Below, one piece after another: positions 16,093 to 24,711 of a stretch of DNA of 64,000 nucleotides. The translations under genes and the position numbers were made by a program. This DNA is from Micromonospora_G sp040676775. Its GTDB lineage: Bacteria > Actinomycetota > Actinomycetes > Mycobacteriales > Micromonosporaceae. The notes beneath the pieces are model-generated. The model did no database searches. It was not told the DNA's origin and saw nothing but the letters and a program-made list of their open reading frames with translations. The number at the start of each line of letters is the position of its first letter. Positions within the stretch are counted from its first letter, which is position 1. Location of the stretch: NCBI RefSeq assembly GCF_040676775.1, contig NZ_JBFAPP010000005.1, positions 310,001-374,000 on the forward strand. The letters run 5' to 3'.

Positions 16093-18471
16093 ATGTCCAC
16101 GACCTTCGCCGCCGAAAGCGGCGGGTTGTCCCTCACCGATCAGAACCTGTCGTACGTCATCATCGCCGCGGTCATCGCGCTGGTGGCGCTCGGCTTTGCC
16201 GCCGCCCTGACCAGGGCGGTACTGGCAACCGGTAGGGGCACCACAAACATGCAGGAGATCGCGGCAGCGGTCCAGGAGGGCGCGTCGGCGTACCTCTTCC
16301 GACAGTTCAGAACCCTCGCGATCTTCGTCGTACTGGCGGTGGTGCTGCTGTTCCTGCTGCCGGTCCACGACACCGACAACGAGACCCTGGTGAAGATCGG
16401 CCGCTCGGCCTTCTTCGTGGTCGGCGCGGTGTTCAGCGCGTTCATCGGCGGTGCCGGAATGGCCCTGGCCACCCGCGCCAACCTGCGGGTGGCCGCCGCC
16501 GCCCGGGAACACCAGGGGGGCAGGGAGAAGGCGATGCAGATCGCCTTCCGGACCGGTGGCGTCGTCGGCTTCCTCACCGTCGGGCTCGGCCTGTTCGGTG
16601 CCGCGCTGGTCGTGGTGCTGTTCCGGGCCGACGCGCCAACCGTGCTGGAGGGCTTCGGCTTCGGTGCCGCGCTGCTGGCCATGTTCATGCGGGTCGGCGG
16701 TGGCATCTTCACCAAGGCCGCCGACGTCGGCGCGGACCTGGTCGGCAAGGTCGAGCAGGGCATCCCCGAGGACGACCCGCGCAACGCGGCGACCATCGCC
16801 GACAACGTCGGCGACAACGTCGGTGACTGCGCCGGCATGGCCGCCGACCTGTTCGAGTCGTACGCGGTGACCCTGGTCGCCGCACTGATCCTCGGCCGGG
16901 CCGCGTTCGGCCAGGACGGCCTGGTCTTCCCGCTGATCATCTCCACCATCGGGGTGATCGTGGCGATCGTCGGGGTGTTCATCACCCGGCTGCGCGCCTC
17001 CGACCGGTCCGGGCTGACCGCGATCAACCGGGCCTTCTACGCCTCCGCGGTGCTGTCCGCGGTCCTGGTAGCGGCGATGTCCTTCGTCTACCTGCCGGCG
17101 ACCTGGGCCGAACTGCTCGGCGCCGAGTGGCGTACGCAGCTCGGCGTCACGGGTGACCTGCCGCTCGGTCCCCGCTGGGTGGCCATCGGCGCAGTGGTCA
17201 TCGGCATCGTGCTCGCCGCCGCCATCCAGGCGCTGACCGGCTACTTCACCGAAACCAACAAGCGCCCGGTGCAGGACATCGGCAAGAGCTCGCTGACCGG
17301 CCCGGCCACCGTCGTACTCGCCGGCATCAGCATCGGGCTGGAGTCGGCGGTCTACTCCGCACTGCTGATCGCGGCCGGCGTCTTCGGCGCGTTCCTGCTC
17401 GGCGGCACCTCGATCGTGCTCTCGCTGTTCGCGGTGGCGCTGGCCGGCACCGGCCTGCTCACCACCGTCGGCGTGATCGTGGCCATGGACACCTTCGGCC
17501 CGATCTCGGACAACGCCCAGGGCATCGCCGAGATGTCCGGCGACATCGACGAGGCCGGCGCCCGTACGCTCACCGAGCTGGACGCCGTCGGCAACACCAC
17601 CAAGGCGATCACCAAGGGCATCGCGATCGCCACCGCGGTGCTCGCCGCGACCGCCCTGTTCGGGTCGTACACCGACACGCTGCGTTCGGCGTACGCCGAC
17701 GCTGGTGTGGGTGACGTCGGCGCCGAGATCCTGAACGCGCTGAACGTGGCCAACCCGCGCAACCTGGTCGGCCTCATCATCGGTGCGGCGGTGGTCTTCC
17801 TCTTCTCTGGGCTGGCCATCAATGCGGTCTCCCGCTCGGCCGGTGCCGTGGTGATGGAGGTACGCCGGCAGTTCCGTGAGCTGCCCGGCATCATGGACCG
17901 CACCCAGCGCCCCGAGTACGGCAAGGTGGTCGACATCTGCACCCGGGACGCCCAGCGCGAGCTGGTCACCCCCGGTCTGCTGGCCATCCTCGCCCCGATC
18001 GCGGTCGGCTTCGGCCTCGGTCCGGGCGCGCTGGCGTCGTACCTGGCCGGTGCGATCGGTGCCGGCACCCTGATGGCGGTCTTCCTGGCCAACTCCGGTG
18101 GGGCCTGGGACAACGCCAAGAAGCTGGTCGAGGACGGCGCCTACGGCGGCAAGGGTTCCGCCTCGCACGAGGCGACCATCATCGGTGACACCGTCGGTGA
18201 CCCGTTCAAGGACACCGCCGGTCCGGCGATCAACCCGCTGATCAAGGTGATGAACCTGGTCTCGCTGCTGATCGCGCCGGCCGTGGTGGCGTGGAGTGTC
18301 GGGGGTGACCGGAACACCCCGTTGCGGATCGCGGTGGCGCTGGTCGCCGTACTGATCGTGGTGGGTGCGATGGTGTGGAGCAAGCGCAAGCCGATCGCGA
18401 TGTCGGACGACGACTCCGGTTCGGGTGCCACGGGTAGCGCCGAGCAGCGCACCGAGACGATCACCGCCTGA
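16093..18471 (+). CDS. hppA: Proton-translocating membrane pyrophosphatase, K+-independent
   Basis: 792 residues, about 16 transmembrane helices. The pyrophosphate-binding motifs DVGADLVGKVE and DNVGDNVGDCAGMAADLFES are intact. The motif GNTTKAITKG places Lys at about residue 504, the diagnostic position for the K+-independent class. The enzyme couples PPi hydrolysis to proton export across the cell membrane, recycling PPi from biosynthesis. ATG follows AGGAGGACATAG. It is monocistronic: a 287-base leader precedes it and a strong hairpin follows. It sits beside bldG as in Streptomyces. Confidence 0.95.
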   Translation: MSTTFAAESGGLSLTDQNLSYVIIAAVIALVALGFAAALTRAVLATGRGTTNMQEIAAAVQEGASAYLFRQFRTLAIFVVLAVVLLFLLPVHDTDNETLVKIGRSAFFVVGAVFSAFIGGAGMALATRANLRVAAAAREHQGGREKAMQIAFRTGGVVGFLTVGLGLFGAALVVVLFRADAPTVLEGFGFGAALLAMFMRVGGGIFTKAADVGADLVGKVEQGIPEDDPRNAATIADNVGDNVGDCAGMAADLFESYAVTLVAALILGRAAFGQDGLVFPLIISTIGVIVAIVGVFITRLRASDRSGLTAINRAFYASAVLSAVLVAAMSFVYLPATWAELLGAEWRTQLGVTGDLPLGPRWVAIGAVVIGIVLAAAIQALTGYFTETNKRPVQDIGKSSLTGPATVVLAGISIGLESAVYSALLIAAGVFGAFLLGGTSIVLSLFAVALAGTGLLTTVGVIVAMDTFGPISDNAQGIAEMSGDIDEAGARTLTELDAVGNTTKAITKGIAIATAVLAATALFGSYTDTLRSAYADAGVGDVGAEILNALNVANPRNLVGLIIGAAVVFLFSGLAINAVSRSAGAVVMEVRRQFRELPGIMDRTQRPEYGKVVDICTRDAQRELVTPGLLAILAPIAVGFGLGPGALASYLAGAIGAGTLMAVFLANSGGAWDNAKKLVEDGAYGGKGSASHEATIIGDTVGDPFKDTAGPAINPLIKVMNLVSLLIAPAVVAWSVGGDRNTPLRIAVALVAVLIVVGAMVWSKRKPIAMSDDDSGSGATGSAEQRTETITA

Positions 18472-18490
18472 TCCAGGGTTCGTGGCTCGG

Positions 18491-18536
18491 GGACGGGCCC
18501 CTCGGCACCGCTGCGGCGGTAACGAGGGGCCCGTCC
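18491..18536 (+). terminator. Bipartite hairpin after hppA
   Basis: GGACGGGCCCCTCG (18491-18504) pairs perfectly with CGAGGGGCCCGTCC (18523-18536), and inside it ACCGC pairs with GCGGT. It begins 20 bases after the hppA stop. Confidence 0.85.
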
Positions 18537-18607
18537 TTCGGGCTCGGGCGGCGAGGGCGTACGGCTGTGCCACCGCAGCGTCCGGCGCAACCCGTACGCT
18601 GCAACGC

Positions 18608-19147
18608 ATGCGTACGCCCCGCGCGCCGGCCGCCGGGATTCTCCCGGCGGTCCTGTGCACCCTCGTGTTGCTGACCGGATGTGCTGGGGGCCCGACGGCA
18701 CCGGCCTGGGCGGCGTCGGTCTGCGAGGCGTTAGCCCCCTGGCGACTTGAGATCAATGCCCTGACCAGCAGCGCTCAGCAGCAGATGACGGCGCAGACGA
18801 CACCCGCGCAGGCCAAGGAGAACCTGGTCCGGATGATGGCTGGTGCGGAACAGGCGAGCGAGACGGCCCGCCGTGGGGTGGCCGACGCGGGTGTACCCGA
18901 CGTTGCCCAGGGTGAAGAGGTCTCCCGTGGTTTCCTCGACTCGCTCACCGAGGTCCGCGACGCGTACGGCAAGGCCAGGCGGACGATCGAGGGGCTGAGC
19001 ATCGGCCAGTCGGGTCCGTTCTACGACGGGGTGAAGGCGGCCGTGGACACCCTCAACGAGGAGTACGACGCGAGCTCGCTGGACACCAGCAAACTTGATT
19101 CACCCGAGTTGAAGCAGGCCTTCGACGAGGTCCCGGAGTGTCGCTGA
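18608..19147 (+). CDS. Predicted lipoprotein of unknown function
   Basis: 179 residues from ATG 18608 (the upstream in-frame extension covers the hppA terminator). A short basic N-terminus, a hydrophobic segment and the lipobox LLTGC with Cys25 indicate a lipid-anchored exported protein. The mature part is mostly helical (TSSAQQQMTAQTTPAQAKEN, EQASETARRGVADAGV) with a C-terminal Cys in VPECR that could pair with the Cys of SVCEALAP. It contains one rare TTA leucine codon (18731). It overlaps the next gene by 10 bases. Confidence 0.75.
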   Translation: MRTPRAPAAGILPAVLCTLVLLTGCAGGPTAPAWAASVCEALAPWRLEINALTSSAQQQMTAQTTPAQAKENLVRMMAGAEQASETARRGVADAGVPDVAQGEEVSRGFLDSLTEVRDAYGKARRTIEGLSIGQSGPFYDGVKAAVDTLNEEYDASSLDTSKLDSPELKQAFDEVPECR

Positions 19148-20049
19148 CCACGCCATCCCCTGATTCACCGCCGGTGGAGTCCTCCGGACCACCGGCGGGG
19201 GAGGCGCTGGCACTGATCCCGCCCGATCCACCCGATCCGCCGGTTTTGCTCGACCCGGTGCATCCACCCGAGCCGATCGACCCGGCAGAGCCGGCCGAGC
19301 CGCTGGAGGCGGCAGAGCCGGCCGAGCCGCTGGAGGCGGCCGAGCCGCTGGAGGCGGCCGAGCCGCTGGAGGCGGCCGAGCCGCTGGAGGCGGCAGAGCC
19401 GGCCGAACCGGTGGAAGCGGTGGTCGGGGTCGGCCCGTCGGCGTCGTCGGAGTTGGTGGTTCCGCCGGTGCGGCAGTTGTCGCTGTTCGGGGTGGAGGCG
19501 ACCGATCCGTCGCCGGCCGATCTCACCGGACTGCTCGTCGGCCCGGGACAGGTGGTCCGGATGGGTGGGACGGCCAGGGTCTCGGTGGTGGTCGACGCCG
19601 CCTGGCGGGTGCACGTGCTCGTCGCCGAACTGGCCCTGCGCGGCCTGCACGCGAGCTGGGAGCCGACCGAGGACCAACAGCACGAGGTACGCACGTCGTA
19701 CGCGACCACGCTCGCTCCGCTCGCCCGGAGTTGGTTGCGCGGTACGGCGAAACGACCGCCAGCCGGACTGCACCTCAACGGGCGCCGGCTGCGACTGTGG
19801 GTGGCCGCGGCGGGCAGCCCCGAACCGCCCGGTTTCCTGCTCCGGCTCGGCGACACCGAGGAGAGCTGCTGGGAGGCGGTCGGGGCGGCGCTCGCCGCGA
19901 TCGGGCTGCCGGCCGTACTGTTGCTTCCCCGGGCCGGGGGTCCGGCGTACCGGATCACCGGGCGACGCCGGTTGGCCCGGCTGGTGGAACTGGTGGGTGA
20001 ACGGCCGGCGGCCGCGCCCGCGGCCATCTGGCCGACTCTTGCCGTTTAG
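19138..20049 (+). CDS. Conserved hypothetical protein with EPLEAA repeats
   Basis: 303 residues. GTG 19138 overlaps the lipoprotein stop. The first 100 residues are acidic and proline-rich with PPDPPDPPVLLDP and a run of six-residue EPLEAA units; the rest (about 105-303) is a globular domain starting at RQLSLFGVEATDPSPADLTG and ending in RRLARLVELVGERP. I do not recognise the domain; comparable proteins are, from memory, encoded next to topA in related actinomycetes. The repeat segment is probably a flexible spacer and likely varies in length between strains. Confidence 0.7.
   Translation: MSLTTPSPDSPPVESSGPPAGEALALIPPDPPDPPVLLDPVHPPEPIDPAEPAEPLEAAEPAEPLEAAEPLEAAEPLEAAEPLEAAEPAEPVEAVVGVGPSASSELVVPPVRQLSLFGVEATDPSPADLTGLLVGPGQVVRMGGTARVSVVVDAAWRVHVLVAELALRGLHASWEPTEDQQHEVRTSYATTLAPLARSWLRGTAKRPPAGLHLNGRRLRLWVAAAGSPEPPGFLLRLGDTEESCWEAVGAALAAIGLPAVLLLPRAGGPAYRITGRRRLARLVELVGERPAAAPAAIWPTLAV
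19297..19395 (+). repeat. 18-bp tandem repeat inside the coding region
   Basis: Five copies of GAGCCGCTGGAGGCGGCC or its GCA-ending variant, the first separated from the next four by a 9-base GAGCCGGCC spacer; each copy encodes EPLEAA. The in-frame unit length keeps the protein open whatever the copy number. Confidence 0.85.
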
Positions 20050-20454
20050 AGGGCTTTTGGCGGTTTACCGCCTTTCAATCCCGTTTTTCCGCTTTAATAC
20101 TTCCAGTGTTCATTCGGGGGCAATCCGGCTCACTGTCCGATGGCGGACAGCCGATCGGAGATTTGGGAGTTAATCCACCAAATAACGGCATTCAGCGGAG
20201 ATCGTAGCGGCTAATGGATCCAGGCCGATTCATCGTCGGTGTACGGTGTCGCCGTCCGGGATGAACCACCGAGCCGGCTCCGGGGTACAGCGTTCGCCCT
20301 GCTCCACGGGGGTCTTCGCGGCCCGCGCAACCCGGACGCCGCGCAGCGCGTTACGTTGGACGTTCAACGCGGCGCCGCAGTGTGGCAGCCCGGTCGGAAG
20401 GCGGACCACGGTGGTCCGCGGGACGAGAAGTCGTGAGTGAGGTCGGGGAGAGAC
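20050..20454. other. Intergenic region upstream of topA
   Basis: 405 bases. It begins with a small hairpin followed by T-rich sequence (20059-20090) and a relatively AT-rich stretch to about 20240, where the topA promoter probably lies. A short frame at 20239-20436 has no ribosome site or recognisable product and I do not call it. Confidence 0.45.
20059..20090 (+). terminator. Weak hairpin with T-rich tail
   Basis: GGCGG-TTTA-CCGCC followed by TTTC and, 10 bases on, TTTTT. It begins 10 bases after the stop at 20049. The stem is only 5 bp, so termination would be modest. Confidence 0.4.
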
Positions 20455-23346
20455 GTGCCGAGTAACGCCAAGAGCACCCGTCTGGTCATCGTCGAGTCAC
20501 CGGCGAAGGCCAAGACGATCTCGGGCTATCTCGGCCCGGGCTACATCGTCGAGGCCAGCCTGGGGCACGTCCGTGACCTGCCGCGCAACGCCGCCGACGT
20601 ACCCGCCAAATACAAGAAGGAACCGTGGGCCCGGCTCGGCGTCGACGTCGACCACGGCTTCACCGCGCTCTACGTCGTCTCCGCCGACCGCCGCCAGCAG
20701 ATCGCCAAGTTGACCAAGCTGGCCAAGGAGGTCGACGAGGTCTACCTCGCCACCGACGAGGACCGCGAGGGCGAGGCGATCGCCTGGCACCTGGTCGAGA
20801 CGCTCAAGCCGCGCGTCCCGGTCAAGCGGATGGTCTTCCACGAGATCACCCGGCCGGCGATCCAGGCCGCGGTGGCCAACCCCCGGGAGATCGACCAGGA
20901 CCTGGTCGACGCACAGGAGGCCCGCCGCATCCTCGACCGGCTGTACGGCTACGAGGTCTCCCCGGTGCTCTGGAAGAAGGTCATGCCGAGGTTGTCGGCA
21001 GGCCGGGTCCAGTCGGTGGCGACCAGGATCGTGGTCGAGCGGGAACGGCAGCGGATGGCCTTCCGTACCGCCGAATACTGGGACATCCTGGCCACCCTCG
21101 CCGTGGCCCAGGCCGGCGAGGGCCCACGTACGTTCCACGCCACCCTGATCGGACTCAACGGCGACCGGATCGCCACCGGCCGGGATTTCGAACCGACCAC
21201 CGGGAAGGTGAAGCCGGGCGCCGGGGTGACCCACCTCGACGGCGACGGTGCCCGTGGGCTCGCCGCCCGCCTCGACGGGCGGCCGTTCACCGTCACCCGG
21301 GTCGAGGAGAAGCCCTACCGGCGCCGGCCGTACGCGCCGTTCATCACCTCCACCCTCCAGCAGGAGGCGGCCCGGAAGCTGCGCCTGTCGTCCCAGCAGA
21401 CGATGCGCACCGCCCAGCGGCTGTACGAGAACGGCTACATCACCTATATGCGTACCGACTCGGTGAACCTGTCGGAGACCGCCATCGCGGCGGCCCGCCG
21501 GCAGATCGCCGAGCTGTACGGCGAGCGCAACGTGCCGCCGGAGCCGCGCCGCTACACCGGCAAGGTGAAGAACGCCCAGGAGGCGCACGAGGCGATCCGC
21601 CCGGCCGGCGACCACTTCCGTACCCCGGGTGAGGTGGCGAACGAACTGTCCGGCGAGGAGTTCCGGCTCTACGAGCTGATCTGGCGCCGGACCATCGCCT
21701 CCCAGATGACCGACGCGGTCGGCTCCAGCGTCTCGGTCCGGATCCGCGCGGTCACCACGGCCGGCGAGGAGGCCGACTTCGGCGCCACCGGCAAGACCAT
21801 CACCGATCCGGGCTTCCTGCGGGCGTACGTGGAGTCCTCCGACGACGAGAACGCCGAGGCGGAGGACGCCGAACGGCGGCTGCCGAACCTGGTCAAGGAC
21901 CAGCCGCTGACCGCCGAACAACTCGCCGCGACCGGGCACACCACCCAGCCGCCGGCCCGCTACACCGAGGCGTCGCTGGTCAAGTCGCTGGAAGAACTGG
22001 GCATCGGCCGGCCGTCGACGTACGCGTCGATCATGCAGACGATCCAGGACCGGGGGTACGTGTTCAAGCGCGGTCAGGCGCTGATCCCGTCCTTCCTGGC
22101 GTTCGCGGTGGTCGGCCTGCTGGAGCAGCACTACCCGCGCCTGGTCGACTACAACTTCACCGCCGCGATGGAGAACGAGCTGGACGAGATCGCCGGTGGC
22201 GACCACGCCGCGGTGGACTTCCTCACCTCGTTCTACTTCGGCAGCGACGTGGCCGGCGACGACTCGGTGGCCCGCTCCGGTGGGCTGAAGAAGATGGTCA
22301 CCGAGAACCTGAGCGACATCGACGCGCGCAGCGTCAACTCGATCCCGCTGTTCCGTGACGACGAGGGCCGCGACGTCGTGGTCCGGGTCGGCCGCTACGG
22401 GCCGTACCTGCAACGCACCCTGGCCGGTCCGGAGGTGGAGGCGCCCGCGCCGACCGCCGCACAGACCGGTGGCGAGGACGGCGGTCAGCCGGAGGACGGT
22501 GGACCGTCGGGGGACAGGGTGTCGATCCCGGAGGGTGTCGCGCCGGACGAGCTGACCCCGGAGAAGGTCAACGAGTTCTTCCTCGGCGGCGGTGGTGAGC
22601 GCAAGCTCGGCGAGCACCCGGAGACCGGTGAGCCGATCCTGCTCAAGTCCGGCCGCTTCGGCCCGTACGTCTCCAGTGGTGACCGCAAGTCGTCGCTGCT
22701 CAAGTCGCAGTCGCCGGACGACATTTCGCTCACCGAGGCGTTGCGGTTGCTCACCCTGCCCCGGGTGGTGGGGCTGGCGCCGGACGGTGCGGAGGTGCTC
22801 GCTGCCGCCGGCCGCTACGGCCCGTACGTCAAGCAGGGCGACGAGTTCCGCTCGCTGGACTCCGAGGACAAGATCTTCACGGTCACGTTGGAGGAGGCGC
22901 TGGCGCTGCTCGCCGCGCCGAAGACCCGACAGCGGCGGGCTGCCGCACCGCCGTTGCGGGAGATGGGTGCCGACCCGTTGACCGAGAAGCCGCTGGTCAT
23001 CAAGGACGGCCGGTTCGGCCCGTACGTGACCGACGGGGAGGTCAACGCGTCGCTGCGGCGGGGCCAGACCCCGGAGTCGCTGACCCTCGAAGAGGCCTCG
23101 GAGATGCTCGCCGACAAGCGGGCCAAGGGGCCGGCGCCGAAGAAGGCCGCGGCGAAGAAGACGACGGCCAAGAAGGCTCCGGCGAAGAAGGCGACCGCGG
23201 CGGCCGGGACGGACACCCCGGCGAAGAAGACGACCGCGAAAAAGGCCGCACCCCGGAAGGCGGCGCCGCGAAAGGCGACGGCCGCGAAATCGACCACCGC
23301 GACGAAGAAGGCCGCTCCGGCGAAGGCGACCGACCGGGCCGAGTAA
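20455..23346 (+). CDS. topA: DNA topoisomerase I
   Basis: 963 residues. The Toprim domain begins RLVIVESPAKAKTI and includes DEDREGEAIAWHL; the catalytic tyrosine is Tyr331 in TYMRTDS. Four C-terminal RFGPYV-type modules follow, then a Lys/Ala-rich tail (about 890-963), the actinobacterial replacement for zinc fingers that increases processivity. It relaxes negative supercoils and is essential. GTG 20455 follows GGGGAGAG; the upstream ATG 20437 would place that SD inside the gene. A 13-bp hairpin follows the stop. Confidence 0.96.
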   Translation: MPSNAKSTRLVIVESPAKAKTISGYLGPGYIVEASLGHVRDLPRNAADVPAKYKKEPWARLGVDVDHGFTALYVVSADRRQQIAKLTKLAKEVDEVYLATDEDREGEAIAWHLVETLKPRVPVKRMVFHEITRPAIQAAVANPREIDQDLVDAQEARRILDRLYGYEVSPVLWKKVMPRLSAGRVQSVATRIVVERERQRMAFRTAEYWDILATLAVAQAGEGPRTFHATLIGLNGDRIATGRDFEPTTGKVKPGAGVTHLDGDGARGLAARLDGRPFTVTRVEEKPYRRRPYAPFITSTLQQEAARKLRLSSQQTMRTAQRLYENGYITYMRTDSVNLSETAIAAARRQIAELYGERNVPPEPRRYTGKVKNAQEAHEAIRPAGDHFRTPGEVANELSGEEFRLYELIWRRTIASQMTDAVGSSVSVRIRAVTTAGEEADFGATGKTITDPGFLRAYVESSDDENAEAEDAERRLPNLVKDQPLTAEQLAATGHTTQPPARYTEASLVKSLEELGIGRPSTYASIMQTIQDRGYVFKRGQALIPSFLAFAVVGLLEQHYPRLVDYNFTAAMENELDEIAGGDHAAVDFLTSFYFGSDVAGDDSVARSGGLKKMVTENLSDIDARSVNSIPLFRDDEGRDVVVRVGRYGPYLQRTLAGPEVEAPAPTAAQTGGEDGGQPEDGGPSGDRVSIPEGVAPDELTPEKVNEFFLGGGGERKLGEHPETGEPILLKSGRFGPYVSSGDRKSSLLKSQSPDDISLTEALRLLTLPRVVGLAPDGAEVLAAAGRYGPYVKQGDEFRSLDSEDKIFTVTLEEALALLAAPKTRQRRAAAPPLREMGADPLTEKPLVIKDGRFGPYVTDGEVNASLRRGQTPESLTLEEASEMLADKRAKGPAPKKAAAKKTTAKKAPAKKATAAAGTDTPAKKTTAKKAAPRKAAPRKATAAKSTTATKKAAPAKATDRAE

Positions 23347-23361
23347 CTGAACGGGTGAATG

Positions 23362-23392
23362 GCCGCCGGATCGGATTTTCCGGTTCGGCGGC
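23362..23392 (+). terminator. Hairpin after topA
   Basis: GCCGCCG pairs with CGGCGGC and continues inward with wobble pairs to a loop of ATTTT, a 13-bp stem in all. It ends immediately before the first possible start codon of the next gene. Confidence 0.6.
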
Positions 23393-24676
23393 ATGCCTTA
23401 CGCTCCACCGGTGGTGCGACGGGGGATATTCGGTGGACATCGGCAGACAATGCTGTTGTTTTCGGCCGCATTGGCAGTGGTGCTGATCGGTCTCGGTGGT
23501 GTCGGTCTCAGCACCGGCTGGTGGGGTGGTTCGGCACCGGGTACGTCGGTGTGGGTGGGTGCGCCGTCCGGTTCGCCGGGGGCATCCTCCGGTGGCGCGG
23601 CGACGTCGAACGTGCGGCTGGACGCGCAGGGCCGGCGGTTGTTCACCGTGCTGGGCGCGGGTGACGTACTGGTCCATCCGGCCGTGTCGGAGCAGGCCAA
23701 ACGGGATGCGGCCCGGACCGGCCGACCCGGCGGCTTCGACTTTCTGCCGATGTTCGAGCCGGTCGCGCCGGCCATCGCCGCAGCCGACCTGGCCATCTGC
23801 CACCTGGAGATCCCGCTCGCGCCGGCTGCCGGTCCGTTTCTCGGCTATCCGCAGTTCAGCGCCCCGCCCCAGGTGGTCGACGGCCTGAAGCGGGCCGGTT
23901 TCGACGCCTGCTCGACCGCCTCGAACCACACCATGGACCAGGGCGCGCAGGGGGTGACCCGGACGCTGGACGCGCTCGACGCGGCCGGGCTCGGCCACTC
24001 CGGGAGCGCCCGCAACGCCCAGGAGGCGGGCACGCCGAGGATCTACCAGGCGGCCGGGGTCAAGGTAGGGCACCTGTCGTACAGCCTGAATTTCAACGGG
24101 TTGCAGCGGCCGGCGGGCAAGCTGTGGATGGCCAACCTGATCGAGCCGGACAAGATCCTGGCCGCGGCGGGCCGGCTGCGTGCGGCCGGCGCCGAGATCA
24201 TCGTGCTCAGCCTGCACTGGGGTACGGAATACCAGCATCTGCCGGACGCCGCCCAGTTGAACTGGGTGCAGCCGCTGATCAACTCTCCCGATATCGACCT
24301 GATCCTCGGACACCACGCGCACGTGGTCCAGCCATTCGAGCAGTTTGGCGACAAGTGGGTTGTTTACGGCATGGGTAATCAATTAGCGCGACATTCCGAC
24401 CCGGTGAACGACAACCGCGAGGGTGTCATGGCGAAAATTACCTTTACGGAAATTGCCCCGAAAAAGTGGAAGATAACCGAGGCTGCGGCAATTCCGATCT
24501 GGACCGAACTCACACCCGACATCCGGCTGGTCGACCTCGCCGCCGCACTCGCCGACCCGACCCTGCCGCAGGCCCGTCGCGAGGTCTACCAGGGTGCGTA
24601 CGAGCGGATCACCGGCTACCTGAACGCGCGTGGCGCCGCCGACGACGGGCTGAAGGTGCTGTCCCGTACCGGCTGA
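23393..24676 (+). CDS. CapA family protein (metallophosphatase-like, membrane-anchored)
   Basis: 427 residues from ATG 23393; GTG 23411 or ATG 23450 are alternatives because the topA terminator touches the first start. A hydrophobic helix LLFSAALAVVLIGLGGVGL is followed by a Ser/Gly linker and then a CapA/poly-gamma-glutamate-synthesis-type domain with GAGDVLVHP, SNHTMDQG, LSLHWGTEYQ and LGHHAHVVQ. Its metal-binding His/Asp residues look intact. An extracytoplasmic role in envelope polymer turnover is inferred. The stretch near 24300-24500 is unusually AT-rich and holds a TTA codon (24383). Confidence 0.85.
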   Translation: MPYAPPVVRRGIFGGHRQTMLLFSAALAVVLIGLGGVGLSTGWWGGSAPGTSVWVGAPSGSPGASSGGAATSNVRLDAQGRRLFTVLGAGDVLVHPAVSEQAKRDAARTGRPGGFDFLPMFEPVAPAIAAADLAICHLEIPLAPAAGPFLGYPQFSAPPQVVDGLKRAGFDACSTASNHTMDQGAQGVTRTLDALDAAGLGHSGSARNAQEAGTPRIYQAAGVKVGHLSYSLNFNGLQRPAGKLWMANLIEPDKILAAAGRLRAAGAEIIVLSLHWGTEYQHLPDAAQLNWVQPLINSPDIDLILGHHAHVVQPFEQFGDKWVVYGMGNQLARHSDPVNDNREGVMAKITFTEIAPKKWKITEAAAIPIWTELTPDIRLVDLAAALADPTLPQARREVYQGAYERITGYLNARGAADDGLKVLSRTG

Positions 24677-24711
24677 CGGTGCGGGACCGCCCCGAGGCGA
24701 CGGGCATGGGC

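Noticed and set aside
15973..18756. 927-codon open frame antisense to hppA
   Set aside because: Translation is His/Asp/Gln/Gly/Arg-rich without domains; such frames arise opposite GC3-rich genes. hppA motifs are unambiguous.
19297..19395. CRISPR-like array
   Set aside because: Repeats are contiguous, in frame and protein coding, without spacers; no cas genes in the window.
20239..20436. 65-codon frame before topA
   Set aside because: No SD, Arg/Gly-rich shadow-like composition, and it lies in the probable topA leader.
20497..23394. 965-codon open frame antisense to topA
   Set aside because: Same GC artefact; low-complexity Arg/Leu/Val composition and no ribosome site.
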